DNA of 64,000 nucleotides. Source: Hallella mizrahii (GTDB lineage Bacteria > Bacteroidota > Bacteroidia > Bacteroidales > Bacteroidaceae). Below the pieces are notes generated by a model. It saw only the letters and a list, made by a program, of their open reading frames with translations, was not told the origin of the DNA and did not search any database. The stretch is from positions 23,348 through 87,347 of the forward strand of contig NZ_VUNG01000011.1 of NCBI RefSeq assembly GCF_009695775.1. The letters are read 5' to 3'. A program made the position numbers and the translations under genes. Shown one piece after another: positions 16,759 to 24,487 of the stretch; the first letter of the stretch is position 1, and every line of letters begins with the position of its first letter.

Positions 16759-17178
16759 TCAGCCACTTATCTTCTCCCAGTTCTTGTTTATCTCTTCCAT
16801 CAGCTTGTTGGCCTCGGCGTTCAGCTTGTTGAGCTCGGCATGAATCTCGGTCATGCGCTCGTGGAAGTCAACGCCATCGTCCTCCTGGGCCGCCACGCCT
16901 ACGTATGCGCCGGGTGTGAGGCTATAGTTCTTCTCGGCTATCTCGCTGGTGGTGGCAATCTTGCACAGTCCGGCAACGTCCTGATAGATGCCTTCATCAC
17001 CAAACTTGTCGACAAGCCATTGGCGGTCATCAATGACGGTGATGATGGACTGCAAGACACTGATGAAGTCGTCGCCCTTCTGCCGCATCGGCTTGACGTC
17101 ACGCTTCTTCAAGTTCTTTGCGGCTGCGTTCATGCAGTTCTTTGTCTGCTCGATTAGTTGTTCAAGCCTTTCACGCAA
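16759..17178 (-). pseudogene. hsdM: C-terminal fragment of a Type I restriction methylase (HsdM)
   Basis: The 139 residues correspond to the extreme C-terminus of HsdM-type N6-adenine methyltransferases. The family's DVAGLCKIATTSEIAEKNYS segment, SLTPGAYVGVA and EDDGVDFHERM motifs are clear, followed by a coiled-coil tail (ELNKLNAEANKLMEEINK). The catalytic domain with NPPF is absent. The only start is a TTG at 17178, directly after an in-frame stop, and no methylase sequence continues upstream. It is therefore a decayed remnant of a Type I system, and no hsdR or hsdS is present. Confidence 0.75.
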
Positions 17179-17402
17179 TGCAGCAGGTCTTCGTCAAAAA
17201 GCGGCATGGTGCCAAAGAAATGTGCACGGGTATCTTCGTCGATAGCCTCGGCAAACAGTCACCGACACAATCCAAAGAAATGGCGAAAGCCGGAATGCAT
17301 CATTATTTTCTTTGACAAAACATCTTCATCCCGACCTTCGCTTCCAGAGAAAATTCCTTGCCGAAAACGATGAGAAACGGGGCTCTTGATGACAAAAAAC
17401 AA

Positions 17403-17509
17403 GTTTGTCCCGGACAAACAACCGAGATGACCCGGTCATCTCAGTTGTTTTATAGTGAGAAAACGGTGAGATGACCGGGTCAAAACAGTGAGATGATCGG
17501 GTCAAAACA
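17403..17509. repeat. Palindromes plus 22-bp tandem repeats sharing GAGATGACC
   Basis: Three elements sit in a row: a perfect palindrome GTTTGTCC-C-GGACAAAC (17403-17419), a second palindrome centred on GAGATGACC-C-GGTCATCTC (17419-17447), and two head-to-tail 22-bp repeats (17466-17487 and 17488-17509) that again contain GAGATGACC or GAGATGATC followed by GGGTCAAAACA. The rest of 17179-17872 holds no gene apart from short decayed frames beside the HsdM remnant. Confidence 0.7.
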
Positions 17510-17848
17510 GCCTTTTTTCCACAATAAAAAAGTGATTAAAAATCAAAGTTACTGATATTCAGCAAGTTAGAAAACAGCCCGAAAATCGCGAAAAATCGGG
17601 CAAGTGGCCATCCGTTTTCAATTTTCGCCTTCTCAGAGCCCGTTTTTTGTCAGTTTATTAAACAGATAGAGACAAGAAGTATAGAGATAGTATTGGCATT
17701 TTCTCCCACCCTCACCCAAGCGAAAAGATAATCATAAGGGTAACAGGAACAAATGAATCATAGCGGAATGAACACGTATTTTTTCAAATACATTTGATTT
17801 TTCGCGTAATTTGCAGTGGCTTTTCAAGTGTATTTGATTTTTTATCGC

Positions 17849-17856
17849 TATCTTTG
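17849..17856 (+). promoter_or_regulatory. -7 box for the truncated ATPase
   Basis: TATCTTTG fits TAnnTTTG, 17 bases before the ATG at 17873. Just upstream, an imperfect repeat of a TTTTCAAATACATTTGATTTT-like unit occurs twice (about 17780-17802 and 17820-17843). Confidence 0.5.
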
Positions 17857-17872
17857 CAAAAACATTAGAGCT

Positions 17873-18172
17873 ATGGACGAAAGGTTGGAAAGAATATCGA
17901 GGTTGAACTATTGGCAGGGAAACCATTTCGAAAATGGGATAGAACGGAAACTCTATCTCGACCGCATCATGCCCTTCACGGGCAACCGAGTCATCAAGGT
18001 GATGACCGGACAACGACGAGCCGGAAAGAGTTGGTTGATGCGGCAAATTGTAACAGAATTGCTCGACAGGGGTATGGCCAAGCCCCATCAGATACTCTAT
18101 ATTAACGTTATTAAAAGTATTAAATGTGTTAATAATTATTCTACTTTTTACATACTTCCTGCAACCGTTTGA
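17873..18172 (+). pseudogene. AAA ATPase (AAA_14-type), truncated beside IS607
   Basis: From the ATG at 17873 the protein starts MDERLERISRLN and has a P-loop (GQRRAGKSW) followed by LMRQIVTELL and HQILYIN, the start of an AAA_14/DUF4143-type ATP-binding protein that is normally about 400 residues. The family match ends at about base 18107. From there the frame runs into AT-rich transposon-end sequence and stops at 18172. No continuation is found on the far side of the IS element (20.0-20.3 kb), so the rest was lost, not merely interrupted. It is probably non-functional. Confidence 0.75.
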
Positions 18173-19389
18173 AACGGATTGCGGTATCGTATCGGACATA
18201 ACGAGTGCCCGCTACCGACTATCCGAGAGAACTCGGAATCGCCGACTACTTTTCTAAGGATGTTCAAGGCTCCGTTTTGATCAGCATTAATCATCTTCCC
18301 GGTCGAGGAACGGAATAGTCCGCGCTTTACCCTGCGTCCAAGATATGTTTCATGCTTCCCAATAGGTTCAAGAGCAAGAGCATCACACTTGCTTGTATAA
18401 CTTTCCTCGTGCACAATGAACTTAATTCCAATCATCTCGCACTTATAGCGGAGATAGTCTGCCAGTCTCGCAAAAGGCATCTGAACAAACTTTTGATTGT
18501 TCTTTTTGCCCATGTCGGAGTTTTGTTTCCATCCGGCATTGTAGCCTACAACCAGCGTTCCTATACGGTTCCGCACAAGTGTATTGACAATCTGACGACT
18601 AACCTTCTGAAAGGCATCCTCGAAATAGCGGTCTCGCTTGTCGTACATACGAGTGATTCTTCTTGTCGTTCGCTTTATGCCTTGCAGATCCTTGATAGAC
18701 TGCAAGTGAGAGAGTGTTTTGTTAAAGTGGTTATTGTAAGATTTGAGATATTTGCCGCTATAAATCGTGCAGCCTTCAGAAGTAACCATCGTAGCGAGGT
18801 TATCAAGTCCAAGGTCGATAGAAGCGTATTTTGCCTTATCAACATCAGCTTGCTCTATTTCCTTTTCATAGACAATTTCGACCTTGATGTTACGGCTGTT
18901 GGGTATTAAGCGCACCTGGTGTACCGACTTTAGATTCCCGCCATATTTCTCCCATTGGGGTACAGAGACAAACAAATCCTTAGCAAGTCGGATTCTCCCA
19001 TCCTTAATACTGCACGCATAATTGGTATAATACATATTAAACATACCACCACGCTTCCGGTAATTAGGCATCTTAGGCACTCCCTTGTATTTTTCGGGGT
19101 GTTTCTTCCAATCCTTAATACTTTTACAGTAAGCCTTAATATTCTTGTCGAGAACACGCAGCACCTGCTGGGAGCATTGTGATTTCAATAATCTGTAGTT
19201 ACACTGGCCTTCAAGGTTGAGGGCCTTTTTCATGAGCTTATCCATGTCGTTATACCATAGCCACGTACCGTCGGCATCCAGTTGCTGACGGAACAGATAC
19301 AGCGCCTGATTGTACAGATTGTTTGAAATTCTAAACAACCTGTCAAGTTCTTCCGTGTGGCGTATGTAAAACTTATAGACTAATCTCAT
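18148..19389 (-). CDS. tnpB: TnpB, RNA-guided RuvC-like nuclease of an IS607-family element
   Basis: This 413-residue TnpB belongs to the family of omega-RNA-guided nucleases ancestral to Cas12. The three RuvC acidic residues are visible: D192 in YASIDLGLDN, E329 in HEESYTS and D370 in INADQNGALNI. The GRRVKRGLFRSSTGK segment before the last motif is typical. The usual zinc-finger cysteines (CxxC...CxxC) are missing: only C335 is present in that region, so the finger is degenerate, as in some IS607-linked TnpBs. A guide RNA would be expected to overlap the 3' end of the gene and run into the element end near 18105-18180. It overlaps tnpA by 17 bases. Confidence 0.9.
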   Translation of the reverse strand: MRLVYKFYIRHTEELDRLFRISNNLYNQALYLFRQQLDADGTWLWYNDMDKLMKKALNLEGQCNYRLLKSQCSQQVLRVLDKNIKAYCKSIKDWKKHPEKYKGVPKMPNYRKRGGMFNMYYTNYACSIKDGRIRLAKDLFVSVPQWEKYGGNLKSVHQVRLIPNSRNIKVEIVYEKEIEQADVDKAKYASIDLGLDNLATMVTSEGCTIYSGKYLKSYNNHFNKTLSHLQSIKDLQGIKRTTRRITRMYDKRDRYFEDAFQKVSRQIVNTLVRNRIGTLVVGYNAGWKQNSDMGKKNNQKFVQMPFARLADYLRYKCEMIGIKFIVHEESYTSKCDALALEPIGKHETYLGRRVKRGLFRSSTGKMINADQNGALNILRKVVGDSEFSRIVGSGHSLCPIRYRNPFQTVAGSM

Positions 19390-20002
19390 TTTTCAAATCC
19401 TCTTCCATTATTTCGAGTTTCTTTTTTCTCCTGCGTGAATACATCCGCATAGCGAAGCAATGAAGCATCGAAATGATTTCCTCGAATATCTCTGTCTCGT
19501 TTGCCTTATCGTCCGTATCATTGATGACTATTATCTCGCATCCAAACTCGCTGAACAGTCTCTTGAACATATCGAATGATATGCGAGAAAGTCTATCTTT
19601 GTACGTAATGTACAACCTGCTAACTTTGAAATTAAGTATCTCGTCAAGAAGTTGTCTGAACTGCTTGCGGTCAAAATTCATTCCGCTCGCAATGTCCTTA
19701 TAAGACTTGCTGACCTTAATGCCATTCTTGTTACAATAGTCAATCAAAGTCTTTTCTTGATTATCAAGGTCGGTTTTTTGTTTTGCCGTTGATACACGCG
19801 AATAGACCACGTTCATTCTTTCGGCAGCAAGTCCGGCCTTGCGATATACGTCATCATCGTTGTAGTCATACGTTCCGTTTGGCAACTTAACGACTCTTAT
19901 ATCTTTTTTCTTCACGTACTGCACGAGCGTCTGGCGCGATACATGCAATATCTTTAACACCTTAGCACTCTTCATATCGCAAAGATAAGAAGAAGAATTC
20001 AA
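19373..20002 (-). CDS. tnpA: IS607-family serine recombinase transposase
   Basis: This 209-residue transposase has an N-terminal MerR-like helix-turn-helix (AKVLKILHVSRQTLVQYVKK) and a serine-recombinase catalytic domain with YSRVSTAKQ (catalytic Ser about residue 71) and the YKDRLSR motif. It ends with a basic helical tail. Start choice: ATG at 20002 or the internal MKSAKVL ten codons later; the latter matches the usual domain start better, and the longer one is given. Its end overlaps tnpB, allowing coupled translation. The gene is AT-rich like the rest of the island. Confidence 0.88.
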   Translation of the reverse strand: MNSSSYLCDMKSAKVLKILHVSRQTLVQYVKKKDIRVVKLPNGTYDYNDDDVYRKAGLAAERMNVVYSRVSTAKQKTDLDNQEKTLIDYCNKNGIKVSKSYKDIASGMNFDRKQFRQLLDEILNFKVSRLYITYKDRLSRISFDMFKRLFSEFGCEIIVINDTDDKANETEIFEEIISMLHCFAMRMYSRRRKKKLEIMEEDLKNEISL

Positions 20003-20164
20003 ATAATCAAATATTTCTACATAGTTTTAATGGTTTTTATTATTATAGGGCTTTGACGCTTTTGGCCGCCTCTCCCTCGCAAGCAAGCCTTGGTATTAGG
20101 TTTCTGTACGTCGGGGCAGATGTTTGCCGCTGACTTCTTTCAGATTCCATCTCGCGATGGACAC

Positions 20165-20670
20165 AACACCTTATTCATATACGGAGATTCCTTCGCTATT
20201 TGCTCAAAAGCTCTTTTGATACTCCGTTTGTTTCTATTGTTGTTTTCGACAATTCGGCAGATTTAAAAGTTCATGTAAGAAATCATATTGTGGTAAACAG
20301 ATACAACTTAAATTATGCAATATAATTGTTTTATTATTATTTCACCGCAATCTTTATAGAATCCTTACCTACTTTGGCGATAACTAATAATTCGTTTACG
20401 GCAAAAGAGGCTGCACCATTCGCTGCAACCGAAGAGCCGAGATACTTGCCATCAGTAGCATAGAACTTCACCACTTCGCCATTATCAAGTCCAGAGAGAG
20501 TAACAATACCATCATGGGCAGAAGCCACAACGCCACGTGTTTTTACCATATTGATATTGGTACCAGTATCCAAGTTTGCATTAATCCAATAAAGCGTAGC
20601 CTCCGCCTTATCAGATGCTTTATATCCATCTGCTGTAGCATAAACAGAAATATTATAGGCTGCAGAAAGA
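20165..20670. repeat. 506-bp direct repeat, copy 1
   Basis: This segment is repeated with only scattered changes at 23982-24487, a constant offset of 3817 bases. It covers the 3' end and C-terminal coding part of a BspA-type gene plus about 170 bases of downstream sequence. Bases 20051-20164, between the IS element and this repeat, hold no recognisable gene. Confidence 0.9.
20337..20670 (-). pseudogene. BspA-family C-terminal remnant (headless copy)
   Basis: The minus-strand frame encodes the last 110 or so residues of a BspA-like secreted protein (YNISVYATADGYKASDKA, then VASAHDGIVTLSGL and a KIAVK terminus), nearly identical to the end of the intact gene at 24154. It lacks the signal peptide and all leucine-rich repeats. 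Upstream it runs out of frame into the glycine-rich end of the DUF6261-like gene. An apparent start at 20750 lies inside that other gene. It is a duplicated gene end, not an independent gene. Confidence 0.8.
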
Positions 20671-21462
20671 TAGTGTTGTGCCACCACCAATTGTACCTCC
20701 TGTTGAGCCTCCAGTAGAACCTCCACTTGTTGTTCCTCCAGTATTACCACTTGTCTGAGTAGAGCCAGACTTTTGACTTATAACTTCACGTTTGTAGTGA
20801 ACAATCTCTGTGTTCACATAGTCAATAAAGCTAAGATACTTGCTGTCGCCCTCTATCAAAGCATAAGCATTCACAAACTTCACCAGCTGGCGGTAAGCCT
20901 CATCGCTTGTCTTGCGTGATGCTTTTAATGCACCAACAGCCTTTGCCATACGCTCGTCTGTGCGTGTTGCTGTCAACGTGCGTACTTTTTCATTGGCTGC
21001 TTTCAGAGCAGTAACGAATGCACCAAGCGAAAGTGTTTGAATCTCGCTTGAATACTTCTTTTCCAAGTCATCGATAAAATTCATCAACAATCCCGTTTCC
21101 TTGTCAAGTTGCATCTTTGGGTCGATGGCATAGTCCTTGATGTGTTGCGTCAGTACCTTTGCTGCTTTTGCCATGTTCTCTACAGGCAGATTCCTGAAGC
21201 CATTAACAGCCTTTTTGTAACCGCTGTAAAGTCCGTCACGCTCAGCATCGGCAGTAGCGATCTCATCTGTCAGCATACTTTTTTGCGAGATTTTCAAGTC
21301 CTCATCTTCTTGCTCCATGGCAGCCTTTAGCGAGACAATCTGTGCGCTGAGCTTACTCTTTACATTCGCATCGGCCTCAGCACGTGCCAACACGTTTGAA
21401 ATAAACAGAAAATGTGCGCCGTTGTTTAGACGCTCCAAGCTAAGAGTACCAATTTCGCTCAT
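20653..21462 (-). CDS. DUF6261-like protein with hybrid C-terminus
   Basis: This 269-residue protein resembles the DUF6261 family common in Prevotella and Bacteroides (moderately sure). It is helical and charged over residues 1-230 and ends in a Gly/Ser/Thr-rich linker (SGGSTGGSTGGTIGGG). The last residues (about LSFCSL) come from reading into the duplicated BspA end in the wrong frame, so the native C-terminus has been replaced. No signal peptide or membrane segment is visible. Function is unknown; the family is often found in multiple copies. The hairpin at 21621-21672 lies upstream of its start. Confidence 0.65.
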   Translation of the reverse strand: MSEIGTLSLERLNNGAHFLFISNVLARAEADANVKSKLSAQIVSLKAAMEQEDEDLKISQKSMLTDEIATADAERDGLYSGYKKAVNGFRNLPVENMAKAAKVLTQHIKDYAIDPKMQLDKETGLLMNFIDDLEKKYSSEIQTLSLGAFVTALKAANEKVRTLTATRTDERMAKAVGALKASRKTSDEAYRQLVKFVNAYALIEGDSKYLSFIDYVNTEIVHYKREVISQKSGSTQTSGNTGGTTSGGSTGGSTGGTIGGGTTLSFCSL

Positions 21463-21620
21463 AGTTTGATAAAAGTTTTAAGATGAATACTGTGGAAACT
21501 CCGTTTTCTGTTGCGTTAAATAGATTGTTTATGCCACTACTACATTGTTTCCGATAATAATTCTCATGGAATCAGCCGTGCACGTTGTTTCCTTACTCTC
21601 TCCTTTGGGTTTGGTCACAA

Positions 21621-21672
21621 AAACAGCGTTTCTTGCACCATACCGTATGGAGTAATGCAAGAAACGCTGTTT
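21621..21672. terminator. 17-bp perfect hairpin
   Basis: AAACAGCGTTTCTTGCA (21621-21637) pairs perfectly with 21656-21672 around an 18-base loop that is itself partly palindromic (CCATACCGTATGG). On the minus strand it is followed by a T run. No gene end lies directly upstream on that strand, so it may be a leftover terminator. The rest of 21463-21884 shows no gene. Confidence 0.5.
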
Positions 21673-21884
21673 CTGCCGTCTTCCGATAATAAATTATACA
21701 ATCTTCATGCCACAATCCCTTACCGACACATTTCATGCCATCGTTGACACGGTTTCTTGTATCATGCACTATGGACTTGACATATGTCTGATGTTTTCGG
21801 TCTTTATAATGGCATAATTAGACTAAAATTTCAGTTTTTACGAAACCGATAACAAATAATGTCTTTATTCTTATGGATTTTTAG

Positions 21885-21892
21885 TAACTTTG
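21885..21892 (+). promoter_or_regulatory. -7 box for the candidate structured RNA
   Basis: TAACTTTG fits TAnnTTTG. A TTTA stands about 19 bases upstream where TTTG is expected. Transcription would start near 21899, more than 300 bases before the HIRAN-gene start, leaving room for the folded segment described next. Confidence 0.5.
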
Positions 21893-22190
21893 CAGCGCAA
21901 TCGCAATAAATACGTTTGCAAAACATACATAAGGCGTCATCAACGCTTTGCTCATTGAACTTTCTGAACGTAGGAAATTCAAATTGGTTGTCAATGGCAT
22001 TGCAGAGAAGATGTCACGGGTAGGTTGTATAATCAACCCTCGTAGTGTGCCAAGGAGGACAAACCTCAGCGGCACACTTTTCGGGGTTATATATAACTTT
22101 CAACGTGAGATTCTATCTGTTCGTCATCAACCAATGGTTTCCTACGGCCTAGAAAGAGTGACGAGTAAGTATAGAGTCTCACGCTTTGTA
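21893..22190 (+). ncRNA. Candidate structured RNA or long structured leader
   Basis: Downstream of the -7 box lie two nested stem systems. Domain 1: AACCC (22035-22039) with GGGGTT (22083-22088), GTGTGCC (22045-22051) with GGCACAC (22071-22077), and GGAGG (22054-22058) with CCTC (22064-22067). An alternative GGTTG/CAACC hairpin at 22023-22038 competes with it. Domain 2: CGTGAGATTC (22104-22113) with GAGTCTCACG (22174-22183), TCGTCA (22121-22126) with TGACGA (22159-22164), and a small AACC/GGTT hairpin between. The density of complementary segments is hard to explain as coding sequence, although a frame is open through it. No known RNA family is recognised. Confidence 0.5.
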
Positions 22191-22229
22191 TTTAACAATC
22201 ATATACAACAACCCTCAAAAAATGGAAGT

Positions 22230-23642
22230 ATGAATTTTTTCAAGAAATTATTTGGAGACTCAACAGCTCAATCTTCCTACGACATCAACAGCAACGATAA
22301 AGAAGACCATGAACAGCAAGTCACTAATTCTATGTCTCAATCTGCTCATAAAAATAACATGACAAGTTGGGAAAACTTCTTTGGCGTAAACTTAAAGTCA
22401 TCGCCTAATGAGCTATGGATAGAAGGAGAATGCGAGTATAATGAAAAGAATATAATCAGAATTTTCACAAACAACCATATCCACAACGTTTACTTCTCTT
22501 CAGTAAATGCAAAAGTGATAGGAAACTCCGCTACAAATTTCTTCTTCAAGTGTCCTTATACATGGGATGATGCCTTTGACATTTACTATTTGATAGAACG
22601 GGATTTAGTTCATAACGGCAATTATACAAATACTGCTGCTGCAGCAAAGTTCCGTGGAAAATTTGATAGCTACTATGATAGTTTTAGTTGGGATATCGAT
22701 GGTTGCAACATAATAATGTCTCGTGATATAGATACTGGCGACATTGAACTTGGCGTGTGGACATTGTACTATAATCAAGAATACCTTGATAAAGCAAAAG
22801 ATAATTGCAAGGACAACAAGCAAGAAGATGAAGCAACATTGCCCAAGAAAGAATTTAATGTCCATTTATCTGGAGCCTTAGATACTTTACACTTCGTTCA
22901 TGCTCATCTAGGCAAGCAATTAGCAGGAAATGCACCTTGTTATGTTGCTCGTGCAGAAGGGACTACAATTCAACTTCTTGACGAGAATAATTTTGATGAG
23001 GTATATTCTTTCGAAAGCAAAGAAATAGCAGATTACCTTGGTCACAGATTGGGTGCAGCAGGATTCATTAATTTCAATTGTGATGATGTTACTGATATAC
23101 AAGCAGAACTCTTTATTATCCCTGCAGATTATGCCAAAGAGACTTCAGACGATGGAGCAACAGATGCTTTAGTTCATTACGAAATGAGCTATCTTGTTGA
23201 CCCTGTAGAATTTGACTATCGCAGAAAGACTATTATGGATGGCAAAATGAATCTCAGCATCGTTGGTATTCAATACCGTGATAATTATGAGGAGCTTAAG
23301 TCTTCTATAAAAGAGGGAGTAACTGTCATCCTAAAACCAGATCCAACAAATGAATACGACCCAAATGCTTTGGCTTTCTATCTTGAAGGAAATATCATTG
23401 GCTATCTCCCTAAAAAAGATCAACCTTTCGCCCATATCTTTATGGCAAAAGGACAGATCAAGGCCTCAATCTGTCGTATTGACGAAAAATGGATTGACAC
23501 AGAGGTTGATATTAAGAAAGATATGATAGACGTTAATGCATTCAAAAATAATGATGTCAATTTTACTAAAATAAAATCGTTCAAAGGGGGCAATAGCAGC
23601 TGTCAATCTATCGAGCTTAGTGAATTTATTGAAACTCTTTAA
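22230..23642 (+). CDS. HIRAN-domain protein
   Basis: This 470-residue AT-rich gene starts with MNFFKKLFGDSTAQS. The frame is open upstream to 21948, but those 94 codons overlap the structured segment and show no conserved look, so the internal ATG is preferred. The N-terminal two thirds has no recognised domain. The C-terminal part carries a HIRAN domain (LSIVGIQYRDN, DPTNEYDPNALAFYLEG, IIGYLPKK), a module that binds DNA 3' ends in helicases such as HLTF/Rad5 and also occurs in phage and defence contexts. A broken DnaQ-like exonuclease gene follows 11 bases later, which suggests a DNA-end processing role (inference). Confidence 0.75.
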   Translation: MNFFKKLFGDSTAQSSYDINSNDKEDHEQQVTNSMSQSAHKNNMTSWENFFGVNLKSSPNELWIEGECEYNEKNIIRIFTNNHIHNVYFSSVNAKVIGNSATNFFFKCPYTWDDAFDIYYLIERDLVHNGNYTNTAAAAKFRGKFDSYYDSFSWDIDGCNIIMSRDIDTGDIELGVWTLYYNQEYLDKAKDNCKDNKQEDEATLPKKEFNVHLSGALDTLHFVHAHLGKQLAGNAPCYVARAEGTTIQLLDENNFDEVYSFESKEIADYLGHRLGAAGFINFNCDDVTDIQAELFIIPADYAKETSDDGATDALVHYEMSYLVDPVEFDYRRKTIMDGKMNLSIVGIQYRDNYEELKSSIKEGVTVILKPDPTNEYDPNALAFYLEGNIIGYLPKKDQPFAHIFMAKGQIKASICRIDEKWIDTEVDIKKDMIDVNAFKNNDVNFTKIKSFKGGNSSCQSIELSEFIETL

Positions 23643-23653
23643 CTTGTATTATT

Positions 23654-23920
23654 ATGGATAATTTTTCTTTTGTTGCTTTAGATATAGAAACAGCAACAGG
23701 TAAACGTAGTTCTATCTGTGAGATTGGAATTACAATCGTAAAAGATTCCAAAATTGCAGAGTCAAAAAGTTGGCTTATTCAACCTAAGGACAATTCTTAT
23801 TAGAGAAGAAATATTGAAATCCATGGAATTAATCCAGAAGACACTCAGATGGTGACACCCTTGTCTCTCAGGCTGGACAGTTTCCACTACTGGGGCCTGT
23901 TAGGGACTTACACCCGTTAG
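23654..23920 (+). pseudogene. DnaQ-like 3'-5' exonuclease fragment with in-frame stop
   Basis: The frame opens MDNFSFVALDIETATGKRSS, the Exo I motif (DxE) of DEDD exonucleases, and runs 49 codons to a TAG at 23801. In the same frame it then continues with NIEIHGINPEDTQ, the Exo II-like HGI segment, so the TAG interrupts a real coding sequence. Soon after (about 23850) the match ends and unrelated sequence takes over to the stop at 23918. The Exo III part is lost. It sits 11 bases after the HIRAN gene and was probably co-transcribed with it before decay. Confidence 0.75.
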
Positions 23921-23945
23921 CCGATATACATGCCAGTCAAACCCA

Positions 23946-23980
23946 AAAAGGAGTCAATCATGTTGACTCCTTTTATTTTA
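23946..23980. terminator. Bidirectional hairpin terminator
   Basis: GGAGTCAA (23950-23957) pairs with TTGACTCC (23963-23970). The stem is preceded by As and followed by Ts, so it could stop transcription from either side. Confidence 0.6.
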
Positions 23981-23981
23981 T

Positions 23982-24487
23982 AACACCTTATTCATATTCG
24001 GAGATTCCTTCGCTATTTGCTCAAAAGCTCTTTTGATATTCCGTTTGTTCCTATTGTTGTTTTCGACAATTCGGCAGATTTAAAAGTTCATGTAAGAAAT
24101 CATATTGTGGTAAACAGATACAACTTAAATTATGCAATATAATTGTTTTATTATTATTTCACCGCAATCTTTATAGAATCCTTACCTACTTTGGCGATAA
24201 CCAACGATTCGTTTACGGCAAAAGAGGCTGCACCATTCGCTGCAACCGAAGAGCCGAGATACTTGCCATCAGTAGCATAGAACTTCACCACTTCGCCATT
24301 ATAAAGTCCAGAGAGAGTAACAATACCATCATGGGCAGAAGCCACAACGCCACGTGTTTTTACCATATTGATGTTAGTACCAGTATCCAAGTTAGCATTA
24401 ATCCAATACAGAGTTGCCTTCGCCTTATCAGATGCTTTATATCCATCTGCTGTAGCATAAACAGAAATATTATAGGCTGCAGAAAGA
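23982..24487. repeat. 506-bp direct repeat, copy 2
   Basis: This is the counterpart of 20165-20670. Here it forms the natural 3' end of the intact BspA-family gene, so this copy is likely the source and the other the duplicate. Confidence 0.9.

Larger units (their letters stand above)
18105..20050 (-). mobile_element. IS607-family insertion element (tnpA serine recombinase plus tnpB)
   Basis: The element carries an IS607-type tnpA and a tnpB that overlap by 17 bases. The low-coordinate end, which follows tnpB in its reading direction, abuts the ATPase fragment near 18105 and is AT-rich. The other end lies somewhere just beyond 20002. IS607 elements lack long terminal inverted repeats, so exact ends cannot be fixed here. 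Both genes appear intact. Confidence 0.75.

Noticed and set aside
17466..17509. 22-bp tandem repeats considered as a CRISPR remnant
   Set aside because: There are only two units with no spacer between them.
21948..22229. Longer N-terminus for the HIRAN protein
   Set aside because: The extra 94 codons overlap densely paired segments and lack domain features; the ATG at 22230 is more plausible, though this is not proven.
23850..23940. Sequence after the exonuclease fragment considered as part of a group II intron or IS end
   Set aside because: It has the look of mobile-element debris, but no motif allows a firm call.
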